Assembly (NCBI RefSeq): GCF_000744825.1
Contig: NZ_JQMR01000001.1
Coordinates: 496,001 to 560,000 of the forward strand
Direction of reading: 5' to 3'
DNA from: Carnobacterium mobile DSM 4848
GTDB taxonomy: Bacteria; Bacillota; Bacilli; Lactobacillales; Carnobacteriaceae
DNA length: 64,000 nt
In this document: positions 1-9,276 of the stretch, piece by piece
Layout: each line of letters begins with the position of its first letter
Position numbering within the stretch: position 1 is the stretch's first letter
Notes under the pieces: generated by a model
Told to the model about the DNA's origin: nothing
The model's input: the letters and a program-made list of their open reading frames with translations, nothing else
Database searches by the model: none
Program-made: the position numbers and the translations under genes

Positions 1-96
1 ACTGATAGGAAAGATCCTGATTCAGATTTACCAGTAAATGAAAATCAGCAACAAAAAACTAAAAAGAGATGGTCCTTATGGAAGAAAAAGAAGTAA
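1..96 (+). CDS. C-terminal fragment of an unidentified protein
   Basis: An open frame runs from the window edge to a TAA at 94-96. The tail is very hydrophilic and ends in a lysine/tryptophan-rich stretch (KKRWSLWKKKK). It overlaps the start of the next gene by some 20 bases in a different frame, which suggests translational coupling in one operon. Only about 31 residues are visible, so the family cannot be named. Such basic tails are common at the cytoplasmic end of small membrane or nucleic-acid-associated proteins, but that is a guess. Confidence 0.5.
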   Translation, partial: TDRKDPDSDLPVNENQQQKTKKRWSLWKKKK

Positions 97-653
97 ATAA
101 TAAAGATTTTAGCAGACGCGTTTTTATTGGAGTAGAACTAGAAAGTATAAAAGAAGAGTTAGTCTCATTACAAAATCAATTAAAACCTTATGTTAAAAAA
201 GGAAATTTTGTTTTTCATGACAATTTTCATCTAACGCTTCAATTTATTGGAGAAATAAATGAACAAGATTTATGCCCGTTAAAAGAAATTATCACAACAA
301 CTGCCCAAAGTGTAAGACCCTTTGAGATCAAAGTAGATCATCTAGGACAATTTACCAAGAAAAAGAAACAAGTGGTTTGGCTGGGGCTTAAAAACAATCC
401 ATTATTATTTGAATTATATACAACCTTACAAAAAGCTTTTCAGGAAAAAGATTATTTTGAATTAAAAAAACCAGCTTTTTTGCCTCATATCACTATTGGC
501 CGACAAATGGTTTTGAAAGATCCTTTAGAAGAACTAGAAGGTAACTTAGATAGGCCAAATGCTAAACTACAAGTAACAAAAATTGTTTTATATGAGAGTA
601 AGCAACTAAATGGGCGTCTTCGGTATGTACCGATTTTTCAGCAAGTGCTATAA
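78..653 (+). CDS. thpR: RNA 2',3'-cyclic phosphodiesterase (2'-5' RNA ligase family)
   Basis: This is a 2H phosphoesterase superfamily member of about 190 aa. Both H-x-T-x signatures are present: HLTL near residue 51 and HITI near residue 140 (in PHITIGR). These two histidines form the catalytic pair that opens 2',3'-cyclic phosphates or reverses 2'-5' linkages in RNA. I prefer the ATG at 78 to the one at 69 because the purine-rich AGAGATGG lies about 8 bases before it. The gene overlaps the end of an unidentified upstream gene. The physiological RNA substrate is not known for most bacteria. Family assignment is firm; exact substrate is not. Confidence 0.88.
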   Translation: MEEKEVNNKDFSRRVFIGVELESIKEELVSLQNQLKPYVKKGNFVFHDNFHLTLQFIGEINEQDLCPLKEIITTTAQSVRPFEIKVDHLGQFTKKKKQVVWLGLKNNPLLFELYTTLQKAFQEKDYFELKKPAFLPHITIGRQMVLKDPLEELEGNLDRPNAKLQVTKIVLYESKQLNGRLRYVPIFQQVL

Positions 654-835
654 ATTTTTTAAACAAAGAAGTACTCTAGCTTGCTACTTGTTCTTTTTAG
701 CTCTCTTTTTATAAAAAAGAGAGCAGGGAGTAAGAGAGAAGAGGGAGGGGAGCTGAAAGTTCTAGTATTCCAAAAGAACTTCTGGCTAATTTTTTATATG
801 GATCTTGATATACAGTAAAATAATTGTAGAAAAGA

Positions 836-884
836 ATCAAAAAGTGCTTAACTCAGTCGGTTTAAGCGCTTTTTGATTTTTTGT
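836..884. terminator. Bidirectional rho-independent terminator downstream of thpR
   Basis: A long hairpin pairs AATCAAAAAGTGCTTAA with TTAAGCGCTTTTTGATT (one G-U pair), with a short loop and T-rich sequence on both strands. It can end the thpR transcript from the left and any leftward transcript. A second inverted repeat at 700-724 (GCTCTCTTTTT / AAAAAAGAGAGC) lies just before it but lacks a T-tract. Confidence 0.75.
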
Positions 885-1850
885 CTATTTTTGCTAAATT
901 TATAATGATTAGATTAAAAAGCCCCAAAATCTTCCTCTTTTTTTGTTGAAAAATCCTAATAATTTTTATATTGATTACTATTTCTCCTATTGTAGATTTA
1001 CTAAAACCGAGTCTAAACATAAAGGAGAAGGCTATTATTCTATCAAAACCAAAAAAATTATCTAAATAAAGGGAAAAGCGCTATTTTTCCCTTTAAATAA
1101 AAGGGTTTTCTTTGTTGCTTAGAACAAGCAATTTCAATGCGTAAACCTTATTTGGTTAGCAAATAAACTAAGTTTTTGCTTCATTAAAGCTCTTTAAAGG
1201 GATTTTCATCCAAAAAAAGGTTTGTATTGCTTTAATCAGCCTGATTTTTCAAAATAACCCTTTATTCTCTAAATTATGAACATCAGCATTAAATACACTA
1301 AACAAATCCTACAGCTAAAATTCATTTTAAAAATTGAATACATTCAATTCAGTTTTTTACAGATACGATCAAGTGAATAAAAAATATTGGCTAGTCGATT
1401 TAAAAACATTTTTTATTTTCTACTGTATAAATAATTTTAGCGAGCGAATCAAAAAAACTAAAAAATAAAATATTCTAAACATCATGACCATACAGTATAA
1501 AATATTTTGCTAAAGACAATAATTTTCTATAGAGAAGTATTTTTATTTACTAAGAAACACTAAAATTGTATCTGAACGGTTAAATGATTTAAAAAATAGA
1601 AAACGAATCAGAAAGAGAGGATAATGGACAAAAGTTATGGAACCTATATAAGGTACTAATTTCAATTTTCGTTAGTTTACATAATATATATTATACGCAG
1701 TAGTATATAAACTAGAAACGTACGTTTTTTCAAAATTCGACTGTTTTTACAGACCCTTTTAAGCTCATTTCAGATTAGTTCTATGGATATTCCTATTACT
1801 TGTTCTCTAAAACGTTTTAAATGTAAGTTTCTTTTACTCATAATTGCTAT
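885..1850. other. AT-rich gene-free interval
   Basis: No reading frame of 60 codons or more is open on either strand and I recognise no RNA gene. A hairpin AAAGGGAAAA / TTTTCCCTTT lies at about 1068-1094 and could act as a weak terminator. The remainder is very AT-rich with no clear promoter or repeat. It lies between the thpR terminator and the 3' end of the group II intron, so it may be decayed coding DNA. Confidence 0.5.
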
Positions 1851-3724
1851 CAAAACGAGTAGGAGGAACCTTACGGTTCCGACCTCTCACACCACCGTAC
1901 GTACCGTTCGGTATACGGCGGTTCAATAACTTGAGTATCTTGTTTGGGCAGACGCATACAGTTGGGATAAATCTTTTAATCCCCACTTTATGAGTCTGTC
2001 TTTTGTTATAGCTGTATGAATAATGTGGTTTTTGGATGTTCTCCAGTACCCTTTTCGAGAAGCAGCTAATTTTAATGCGTCATCATGTTGGATACCATAT
2101 CTTTTTAACATAGTATAACGTGTTTTAACTTTCTTCCATCGTTTCCAGATAAGTTGCCGAAGCCTGTGGTTTAACCAGGATTGTGTTTCTGCTATAAAGG
2201 TTTTCATATAACTGATACCATAATAATTAATCCAACCAACGGTAACTTGATTAATCTCTTTTACAATGTTCAGGAAAGTTCCTGGTCGTTTACGACTAGT
2301 TAGTTTTTGAAGTTTGTCTTTGAATCTTCGTTGTGCCGACTTAGCAGGTCGGCATCCAACTTTCCCATGTGGTTCATAATATGGAATCCTAAAAACTTCG
2401 CTTTTGTTGGAGTGGTCACCTTGCTTTTCTTTTGATTTACTGTTAGTCGTAAATCTTTTTCTATATACTCAGTAACACTCTCCATGACTCTTTCACCAGC
2501 ACGCTGACTTTTAACATAGATAACGAAATCATCCGCGTAACGAATAAATTTATGCCCTCTTCTTTCTAGTTCTCGATCTAGTTGGTTTAGATATACATTT
2601 GCGAGTAAAGGTGACAGTGGGCCACCTTGCGGTGCCCCCTTATCTGTTTCGATATAGATATCTTTATCTAATATCCCAGAGCGAAGAAATTTCCAGATTA
2701 ACTTTAATACAACTTTATCTTGGATAAATTCTTCTAAATAGGCTCTAAGCTTTTGATGGTGGATGGTATCGAAATAACTTTTCAAATCGCAATCGACCAC
2801 TATTCTATACCCTTCTTCATAATATTCTTCCGCTTTTTGTATGGCTTGATGGGCACTTTTACCTTTACGGAAACCAAAACTATTATTTGAAAAATAGGGG
2901 TCAATCATTGGGTCGATAACTTGCAAAATAGCTTGTTGAACAACTCTATCAAGTACACTTGGAATACCTAAATAACGTTTAGAACCATCTGGTTTTGGTA
3001 TGGGCACTCTTCGAACAGGTTGAGGTTTATACGTACCGTCCTTTAGTTTCTGTACTAACGTTGGGTAATATTTCTTCATATGGTCCTCTAGCTCTTCGAC
3101 CGTGATACCATCTATTCCTGGAGCTCCTTTATTTTTTCGTACTTTTTCATACGCTTGCCATAGATTACCACTCTCTATGACTTTATCTATTAACGTGATA
3201 CCATCTTGTTCTTTCATCTCCATGCTGTCACTACTACGCGCTCTTACATACTCTTTCGCTTCCAGCTTGTCCCTTTGTAAGAAGCCATCTTTTCGGTCTT
3301 TACCACGATGTTTTCTGCGATTTTGTAGTGACTTCACCTCCTTGTTTCTTCAAGATTATTATTGTTCTGCCCTTCAGAGAACGGCGTTCTCCTACTATGG
3401 CATCTGCTGACTTCTCACTATTCGTTGTTACTACGGTGTTTGCCGCTAGTGAGACCTCCCCGGGTAAGAATGATAACCTTCCACTCATGTCACTGCCTCA
3501 TTTACTGTAGGAGATTCGTGCAGTATAGGACTTCACTTTATTTGGCAAGCTCGTCCATCTCCAGTCAGCCTTGTATGAGATTTCTGTTCGTCAGTGCGAG
3601 TGTTTGCGTCCAGCTTCCTTCAGATTCCTCCTCACGGGGGACACCCTTGCTATTCGCTAACAGTTCCTACTGCAAAGCCTGTAGTGGACTTTCACCACCA
3701 AGTTATCACCCATGCCGGGCGCAC
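1851..3724 (-). mobile_element. Group II intron (class C type), left end approximate
   Basis: The 5' end on the minus strand is GTGCGCCCGGCATGGGTG at 3724, a classic group II start (GUGYG). Near the 3' end, positions 1889-1922 fold as domain V (CGCCGTATAC ... GTACGTACGGTGGTG) with a CGC-type catalytic triad. Domain VI follows: a GGAACC-GTAA-GGTTCC stem with a candidate branch-point A at 1860. The exact 3' splice site lies near 1849-1856. Directly upstream, at the 5' exon, is the intrinsic terminator of ppaC; insertion right behind terminator hairpins is the known habit of class C introns. The internal reading frame is a reverse transcriptase/maturase that carries a frameshift. The class call rests on the domain V sequence and the insertion site. 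Confidence 0.88.
1923..3337 (-). pseudogene. ltrA: Group II intron reverse transcriptase/maturase, frameshifted
   Basis: The N-terminal part (2300-3337) has the full reverse transcriptase fold, including GIPSVLDRVVQQ, the QGGPLSPLLANVYL block and the catalytic YADD in FIRYADDFVIY. The frame then fails at about 2356-2357 and ends at 2300 after an out-of-frame tail. Reading one frame over from the same point gives an uninterrupted continuation (GCRPAKSAQRRFKDKLQ...) through the maturase-specific domain (LIWKRWKKVKTRY, RKGYWR) to the TGA at 1923-1925. One extra G at 2356-2357 would restore the whole protein of about 470 aa. The GTG start at 3337 overlaps its own AAGGAGG, so the true start could be further in. 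As read, the enzyme has an intact polymerase but no maturase domain. Confidence 0.85.
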
Positions 3725-3725
3725 C

Positions 3726-3762
3726 AAAAAACCAGATTGAATTCAACTATTCAATCTGGTTT
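3726..3762 (-). terminator. Rho-independent terminator of ppaC
   Basis: On the minus strand AACCAGATTGAAT pairs perfectly with ATTCAATCTGGTT across a 6-base loop, followed by TTTTTTG. The group II intron begins at the end of this T-tract, so the hairpin is also the recognition context of the intron. Confidence 0.9.
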
Positions 3763-3787
3763 ACTCTACTTTTATTTTGTTTCTTTG

Positions 3788-4717
3788 TTATTTAGTTAAT
3801 GCAGCTGTTAATTGCGGCACAACTTGTTTTTTTCGTGAAACTACTCCTTTTAAAGTAGCTTTGTTATTTTCTAATGTAACTTTAAAAGCTTCTTCTACAG
3901 CTTCCATTGGTGTTCCTGCCGCTAATACAACTGAATCACTATCTAAAATATTCGTAACGACTAAAACAAATAAATCATAATTATTTTCTAAATTAGCTTG
4001 AGTCATTGCTGATTCTAATTCAGCTTGTTTAGAAAACACATCATTTACGTCTACAACGTTTACTTGAGCGATTCGAACACTTTTATCTCCCATTGGGAAA
4101 CTTTTAGCATCCATAGTCAATAATTCTTCTACTGATTTTTGACTTAGATCCGTACCGGCTTTTAACATGTCTAAACCATACGTTTCACTATCTACACCCG
4201 CAATGTCAGCTAATTCTTTTGCTGCTTTAACATCTTCTGGAGTGCATGTTGGAGATTTAAACAACAAACTGTCTGAAATAATAGCAGATAACATCAAACC
4301 AGCTAATTCTTTAGGGATCTCAACTGAATTTTCTTTAAATAATTTTAAAATGATCGTATTTGTACAGCCCACAGGTTCTGCACGGTAATACAGCGGATTA
4401 GCTGTTTCGAAATTAGCTATACGATGATGATCGACAACAGACGTTATTTCTACGTCTTTTATATCTGAAACACTTTGTTGGAACTCATTGTGATCGACCA
4501 ACATGACTTGTTCTACTTCATTTGCTGCGGTTTCTATAACACGCGGCGCTTCAAAGTTAAAATAGTCCAATGCATAACGGGTTTCTTCTCCTACTTCGCC
4601 TAAGGCAACTGCTTCAGCTTCTACCCCCAACTGATTTTGCAGGTAAGCAAACGAAATAGCCGATGCAATCGCATCTGTATCGGGGTTTTGGTGTCCAAAA
4701 ATCAATACTTTCTTCAT
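3788..4717 (-). CDS. ppaC: Manganese-dependent inorganic pyrophosphatase
   Basis: This is a cytoplasmic family II pyrophosphatase of 309 aa, the usual length, which hydrolyses PPi to drive biosynthesis. It has the DHH-family metal motifs: GHQNPDTDA at the N-terminus, a DHH motif in [10 protein letters not shown], and the C-terminal SRKKQ signature that binds substrate in the DHHA2 domain. I place the start at the ATG at 4717 because AAAGGAG lies about 9 bases upstream; an ATG eight codons earlier has no ribosome binding site and precedes non-conserved residues. The gene ends just before an intrinsic terminator into whose downstream side a group II intron has inserted. Confidence 0.96.
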   Translation of the reverse strand: MKKVLIFGHQNPDTDAIASAISFAYLQNQLGVEAEAVALGEVGEETRYALDYFNFEAPRVIETAANEVEQVMLVDHNEFQQSVSDIKDVEITSVVDHHRIANFETANPLYYRAEPVGCTNTIILKLFKENSVEIPKELAGLMLSAIISDSLLFKSPTCTPEDVKAAKELADIAGVDSETYGLDMLKAGTDLSQKSVEELLTMDAKSFPMGDKSVRIAQVNVVDVNDVFSKQAELESAMTQANLENNYDLFVLVVTNILDSDSVVLAAGTPMEAVEEAFKVTLENNKATLKGVVSRKKQVVPQLTAALTK

Positions 4718-4767
4718 ATTATAACGCTCCTTTATTTTCATAACTTCACCTTCTATTATTCACTAAA

Positions 4768-5715
4768 TCAGGATTTTAGTCTAGTAGAATAGTCGGTTTT
4801 TTCTAAATACAATTTAAAATCAATTAGAAATTTTTTAATTCTCGGAATCAATTCTTTATCCTTACGGTAGATAAAAGACAATTGGAAAAAGATAGGCGGA
4901 TCAAAAGAAAGCGCCGGAAACTCGAGCTTTTGCTGATGATTGAAAACAAAGGAATAAGGCAATGCCGTAAAACTCTTTGTCGACTTACTAAACTTATATA
5001 ATTGCTGTGGAGTGGTAAAAAAGCCAGAAATAGATGGCCAATCCCTCATTTGGTTTTTAAATTCTTCACGTAATAAATCATTCATATAGTATGTATCTGG
5101 ATAGACGGTCCATTGGTGATTCGTTGTTTGTGCTAATGTAATCGCTTCTTGGCCATTCAATTCTTCTTTATGATGGATAAATAACAATTCTTCTTCAAAG
5201 ATTTTCTCGGCAGTATAGGATTTCCAATTTTTTATTTTTTGATCGGGCAAATACATAATAGCTAAATCAATACCATTGTTTTCCAATTTATTCCAAATTT
5301 CATCGCGACTCAGCATCAATAAAGTTAGTTGTATACCAGGATTTATTTTAAAATAGTAACTGAAAAAATCAATAAACACTTTATCTTCAATAGAAGATAA
5401 TAAGCCTATTTTGATTTCTCCTTTATTGGTATTTGAATTCTTTTGTATCTTATCAGCTGCATTAATCAGAACCGCGTAAATAGAATGGGTCGTTTGCAGC
5501 ATCGTATGTCCTGCTTCTGTCAAATACAGCTTTTTACCAACTGAATAAAATAAAGGAGTGCCTATTGTTTTTTCTATTTTTTTAATTTGTTGAGTCAATG
5601 CCGGTTGTGTAATCCCTAAAATCTGAGCAGCTTTTGTATAATTCATCGTTTCTGCCAATTGAAGAAAATAGTCTAATGTCTTTGAAGAAAACATTTCCGG
5701 CTTTTTCTGTTCCAT
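4768..5715 (-). CDS. LysR-family transcriptional regulator
   Basis: The 315-aa product has an N-terminal winged helix-turn-helix (about residues 10-70: LDYFLQLAETMNYTKAAQILGITQ...) and a C-terminal periplasmic-binding-protein-like effector domain. AGGAGG precedes the ATG. It is transcribed in the same direction as ppaC, 50 bases away, and as pflA on the other side. Neither neighbour is a typical LysR target, so regulon and effector cannot be read from context. Family assignment is secure. Confidence 0.9.
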   Translation of the reverse strand: MEQKKPEMFSSKTLDYFLQLAETMNYTKAAQILGITQPALTQQIKKIEKTIGTPLFYSVGKKLYLTEAGHTMLQTTHSIYAVLINAADKIQKNSNTNKGEIKIGLLSSIEDKVFIDFFSYYFKINPGIQLTLLMLSRDEIWNKLENNGIDLAIMYLPDQKIKNWKSYTAEKIFEEELLFIHHKEELNGQEAITLAQTTNHQWTVYPDTYYMNDLLREEFKNQMRDWPSISGFFTTPQQLYKFSKSTKSFTALPYSFVFNHQQKLEFPALSFDPPIFFQLSFIYRKDKELIPRIKKFLIDFKLYLEKTDYSTRLKS

Positions 5716-5884
5716 CGTATCCCCTCCTTTGTCCTATTATAACGTAAATCTTATAAATTAGTTCAATGAAATCAAAATATAGAAGTGCAAAAAAGCGTTT
5801 AGCTCTCAATCTAACAAAGGATGTATCCTTCCTAATAAATCAAACAGGTAGGCTGCTTTTTAGAATACATATAAATGAACATAT

Positions 5885-5919
5885 AAAAAAGAGCGAGACT
5901 TTTGTCTCACCCTCTTTTC
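5885..5919 (-). terminator. Terminator of the pflB-pflA unit
   Basis: On the minus strand GAGGGTGAGAC-AAAA-GTCTCGCTC forms a hairpin with small internal mismatches, followed by TTTTTTAT. It lies just after the pflA stop codon. Confidence 0.75.
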
Positions 5920-5934
5920 AACTGCTTATTCTTC

Positions 5935-6696
5935 TTACATCATTTCATATAGTTTGTATTGGTCTACATGCAATAACCTTTTAGCATTCTCAATACGTTC
6001 TGTAGTGGGAGGTTCAATATCCTTTAACTTGTAAGGAATATTTAAAGCAGCATACTTATAGACACCTAATTTATGGTAAGGTAAAATTTCTACTTTCACT
6101 ACATTTTTTAAAGAGTGAATAAACGTATCTAGACGAATGAGATCTTCGTCGAAATCCGACTTTTCAGGGACCAGCACATGTCGAATCCACACTGGCTTCT
6201 CGATTTCAGATAGGTATTGAGCCATATTTAAAATATTCTTATTCGACATCATCGTTAACTCTTTGTGTTTTTCATCATCAATATGTTTGATATCAAATAA
6301 TAATAAATCCGTATACTCCATCAGTTCTTGAAATCGGTCGAAAAAAGGTTGATCGTATGTGAATGGCTGGCCACATGTATCTAAGGTTGTATGCACTCCT
6401 TGAGCTTTAGCTTTTTTAAACAATTCAATTAAAAAGTCTATATGCAGCAAAGGCTCACCACCACTGATCGTGATCCCCCCTCTTTCTCCCCAATATTCAC
6501 GATAACTTAACGCTTCATCCAGCAATTCATCTGCTGTATAAGGTGTTCCCCCGCCCATATTCCATGTATCAGGATTATGACAGAACTGGCACCTCATACG
6601 ACATCCCTGCATAAAAGCAATGAAACGAATGCCTGGGCCATCAACCGATCCGAAACTTTCAGTTGAATGAACATAACCAACAGCTGAATTCCCCAT
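5935..6696 (-). CDS. pflA: Pyruvate formate-lyase activating enzyme
   Basis: This radical SAM enzyme uses S-adenosylmethionine and a [4Fe-4S] cluster to abstract a hydrogen and create the glycyl radical on pyruvate formate-lyase. The cluster motif C-x3-C-x2-C is seen as GCRMRCQFC near residue 31, followed by the GGxT-type loop TISGGEPLL that binds SAM. Its 253 aa is normal for PflA. It lies 85 bases downstream of pflB on the same strand and shares its terminator, as expected for a mixed-acid fermenting facultative anaerobe. Confidence 0.96.
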   Translation of the reverse strand: MGNSAVGYVHSTESFGSVDGPGIRFIAFMQGCRMRCQFCHNPDTWNMGGGTPYTADELLDEALSYREYWGERGGITISGGEPLLHIDFLIELFKKAKAQGVHTTLDTCGQPFTYDQPFFDRFQELMEYTDLLLFDIKHIDDEKHKELTMMSNKNILNMAQYLSEIEKPVWIRHVLVPEKSDFDEDLIRLDTFIHSLKNVVKVEILPYHKLGVYKYAALNIPYKLKDIEPPTTERIENAKRLLHVDQYKLYEMM

Positions 6697-6781
6697 CTAA
6701 AAAGCCCCATTTCCTTTAAATTCTTTCTTTGTAACAAGCCAGTGAATAAGATTATGCTAATGGTTTTAGCAATTTCTATTT

Positions 6782-9010
6782 TTACATATTGTCGTGCATT
6801 GTCCGATTGATAACATCCAATTGTTGTTCTCTTGTAAGCTTAATAAAGTTAACCGCATAACCAGATACACGAATTGTAAGTTGTGGGTAATCTTCTGGAT
6901 GGTCCATGGCATCTACTAAAGTTTCCCGATTAAAGACGTTTATATTTAAATGGTGTCCGCCTTTTTGAGCATAACCATCTAACATGCTTGCTAAATTAGC
7001 TTGTTGTACGTCATCTTCTTTCCCCAAAGCTTTCGGGATGATAGAAAAAGTATTAGAGATTCCATCTAATGAATAACTATAAGGCATTTTTGCTACAGAA
7101 TTTAAACTTGCCAAAGCGCCATGTGTATCCCGCCCATGCATTGGATTTGCTCCAGGAGCAAACGGTTCACCAGCACGGCGTCCATCAGGTGTATTTCCTG
7201 TCTTTTTGCCGTATACAACGTTAGAGGTAATCGTTAAAATAGAAGTCGTGTGTTTTGCATCCCGGTAAGTTGGGTGTTTTTTGACTTTTGTCATAAAGGT
7301 TTTCAGTAACCAGATACCAATTTCATCTGCCCGGTTATCATTATTGCCGTATTTAGGGTATTCCCCTTCAATTTCATAATCCACTACTAAGCCATCATCG
7401 TCACGAAGAGTTTTTACTTTAGCGTACTTAATAGCAGATAAAGAATCAATAACGACTGAGAAACCAGCGATTCCTGTAGCCATTGTTCGCATGATTTCAC
7501 TGTCATGCAAAGCCATTTCAAGGCGCTCATAAGAATACTTATCATGCATATAGTGAATAACGTTCAACGTATTTAAATATAATCCTGCAATCCATTCCAT
7601 CATATCTTCATATTTTTCCATTACTTCTTCGTAATCGAGGTATTCTGAAGCGATTGGTTGATACTTAGGTCCTACCTGAGCTTTAGATTTTTCATCAATG
7701 CCCCCATTGATAGCATATAAGAGAGTTTTTGCTAAGTTGGCTCTAGCTCCAAAGAATTGCATTTGTTTACCAATTCGCATAGCAGAAACACAACAAGCTA
7801 TCCCATAGTCATCTCCCCATTCAGGACGCATGATGTCATCATTTTCATATTGAATCGCACTTGAAGCAATTGAAACTTTTGCACAAAAGTGTTTAAAGTT
7901 TTCCGGTAAACGAGTTGACCAAAGAACCGTTAAGTTTGGTTCTGGTGCAGGACCTAAATTAGCTAACGTGTGAAGAAAACGGAAGCTGTTTTTTGTGACC
8001 ATATGGCGACCATCTTCGCCAACACCGCCAATCGATTCTGTTACCCATGTAGGGTCGCCAGAAAATAATTCATTATAGTCAGGCGTACGTGAGAACTTGA
8101 CTAATCGAAGTTTCATAACAAAATGGTCCACTATTTCTTGAGCTTCTGCTTCATTCAGTGTTCCATTCAGTAAATCACGTTCTATATAGATATCTAAGAA
8201 AGTGGACGTACGGCCTAAAGACATCGCTGCTCCATTTTGTTCTTTTACTGCTGCTAAATAACCCAAATACAACCATTGGAAAGCTTCTTGTGCAGTTTCA
8301 GCAGGTTGAGAAATATCAAACCCATATATCTGCCCTAATTCTTTTAATTCTGTTAACGCTCTGATTTGTTCATTTAATTCTTCTCGGTTTCTTATAACCG
8401 TATCACTCATGGTACCATAACCAGTATTGTTTAAATCTTTTTTCTTATCTGCAATCAAATGATCTAACCCGTAGAGTGCGACACGGCGGTAATCGCCAAT
8501 AATTCGTCCACGGCCATAGGCATCGGGCAACCCTGTAATAACACCGCTGCGGCGAGCAGCTCGCATTTCTGGAGTATAGGCATCAAAAACACCTTGGTTA
8601 TGAGTTTTACGGTATTCGCGAAAAATATGTGAAACTTCTGGATCAATCTCAAACCCATAAGATTCAGCAGATTGTTCGCTCATGCGGATGCCTCCAAAAG
8701 GCTGTAACCCACGCTTGAATGGTTTTTCTGTTTGAAAACCTACAATCTGTTCTAATTCTTTATTTAAATAACCTGCAGAATGAGATGTAATGGTAGAAAC
8801 GACTTTTGTATCCATATCCAATACCCCGCCTGCTTCACGCTCGGCTTTATTTAATTCCATAACTTGATCCCAAAGATCAGAAGTTGCTTGAGTAGGTCCT
8901 TCTAAAAACTCATCGTTTCCATCATAGGGTTTATAATTCTGTTGGATAAAATCACGAACATCGATTTCTTCTTGCCATATTTTCCCTTTAAAGCCTTTCC
9001 ATTGTTCCAT
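6782..9010 (-). CDS. pflB: Pyruvate formate-lyase (formate C-acetyltransferase)
   Basis: This enzyme converts pyruvate plus CoA to acetyl-CoA plus formate under anaerobic conditions. The 742-aa sequence has the active-site cysteine pair in [11 protein letters not shown] (C406-C407) and the glycyl radical site in RVSGYAVNF (G717), where the activase PflA acts. AAGGAGG precedes the ATG. A good promoter (TTGTTT-N16-TATAAT) lies 60-85 bases upstream. pflA follows downstream. The protein is complete and looks functional. Confidence 0.97.
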   Translation of the reverse strand: MEQWKGFKGKIWQEEIDVRDFIQQNYKPYDGNDEFLEGPTQATSDLWDQVMELNKAEREAGGVLDMDTKVVSTITSHSAGYLNKELEQIVGFQTEKPFKRGLQPFGGIRMSEQSAESYGFEIDPEVSHIFREYRKTHNQGVFDAYTPEMRAARRSGVITGLPDAYGRGRIIGDYRRVALYGLDHLIADKKKDLNNTGYGTMSDTVIRNREELNEQIRALTELKELGQIYGFDISQPAETAQEAFQWLYLGYLAAVKEQNGAAMSLGRTSTFLDIYIERDLLNGTLNEAEAQEIVDHFVMKLRLVKFSRTPDYNELFSGDPTWVTESIGGVGEDGRHMVTKNSFRFLHTLANLGPAPEPNLTVLWSTRLPENFKHFCAKVSIASSAIQYENDDIMRPEWGDDYGIACCVSAMRIGKQMQFFGARANLAKTLLYAINGGIDEKSKAQVGPKYQPIASEYLDYEEVMEKYEDMMEWIAGLYLNTLNVIHYMHDKYSYERLEMALHDSEIMRTMATGIAGFSVVIDSLSAIKYAKVKTLRDDDGLVVDYEIEGEYPKYGNNDNRADEIGIWLLKTFMTKVKKHPTYRDAKHTTSILTITSNVVYGKKTGNTPDGRRAGEPFAPGANPMHGRDTHGALASLNSVAKMPYSYSLDGISNTFSIIPKALGKEDDVQQANLASMLDGYAQKGGHHLNINVFNRETLVDAMDHPEDYPQLTIRVSGYAVNFIKLTREQQLDVINRTMHDNM

Positions 9011-9067
9011 TTTAAATAAACCTCCTTATTGTTATTCGACTGGATAAACTAATACTTTACATTGCTC

Positions 9068-9095
9068 ATTATAACACATGCAAAGGATAAAACAA
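9068..9095 (-). promoter_or_regulatory. Sigma-A type promoter of pflB
   Basis: On the minus strand TTGTTT (9095-9090) is separated by 16 bases from a perfect TATAAT (9073-9068). It lies at a sensible distance upstream of the pflB ribosome binding site. Confidence 0.6.
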
Positions 9096-9239
9096 CTGAG
9101 ATTTCGAAAATAATTTCTTTCTCGTTAAAAAAATTCTTTGGTATTTACCTAAACAATCTTTTTTCGCAATATCGTTTAATAATCATCGTTAAAAAGTAAA
9201 TTTGATTACCATTTCACATACTTTGTTGAAAATGGGGTA

Positions 9240-9272
9240 TAAAAAAAGCATGCAAACTAGCTGCATGCTTTT
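9240..9272 (-). terminator. Terminator of the parE-parC operon
   Basis: On the minus strand AAAAAGCATGCA and TGCATGCTTTTT pair across a short AT-rich loop and run into a T-tract (TTTTTTTATA). It starts a few bases after the parC stop codon. Confidence 0.85.
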
Positions 9273-9276
9273 TAGG

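Noticed and set aside
1923-2207. Separate small gene for a maturase-specific domain
   Set aside because: It is the C-terminus of the intron protein, split off by one frameshift; the frame is open back to about 2356 with no ribosome binding site of its own.
3102-3980. Several plus-strand ORFs and one minus-strand ORF over the intron 5' region and the end of ppaC
   Set aside because: They lie over the intron's folded RNA, the antisense of the reverse transcriptase or of ppaC, and show no family features.
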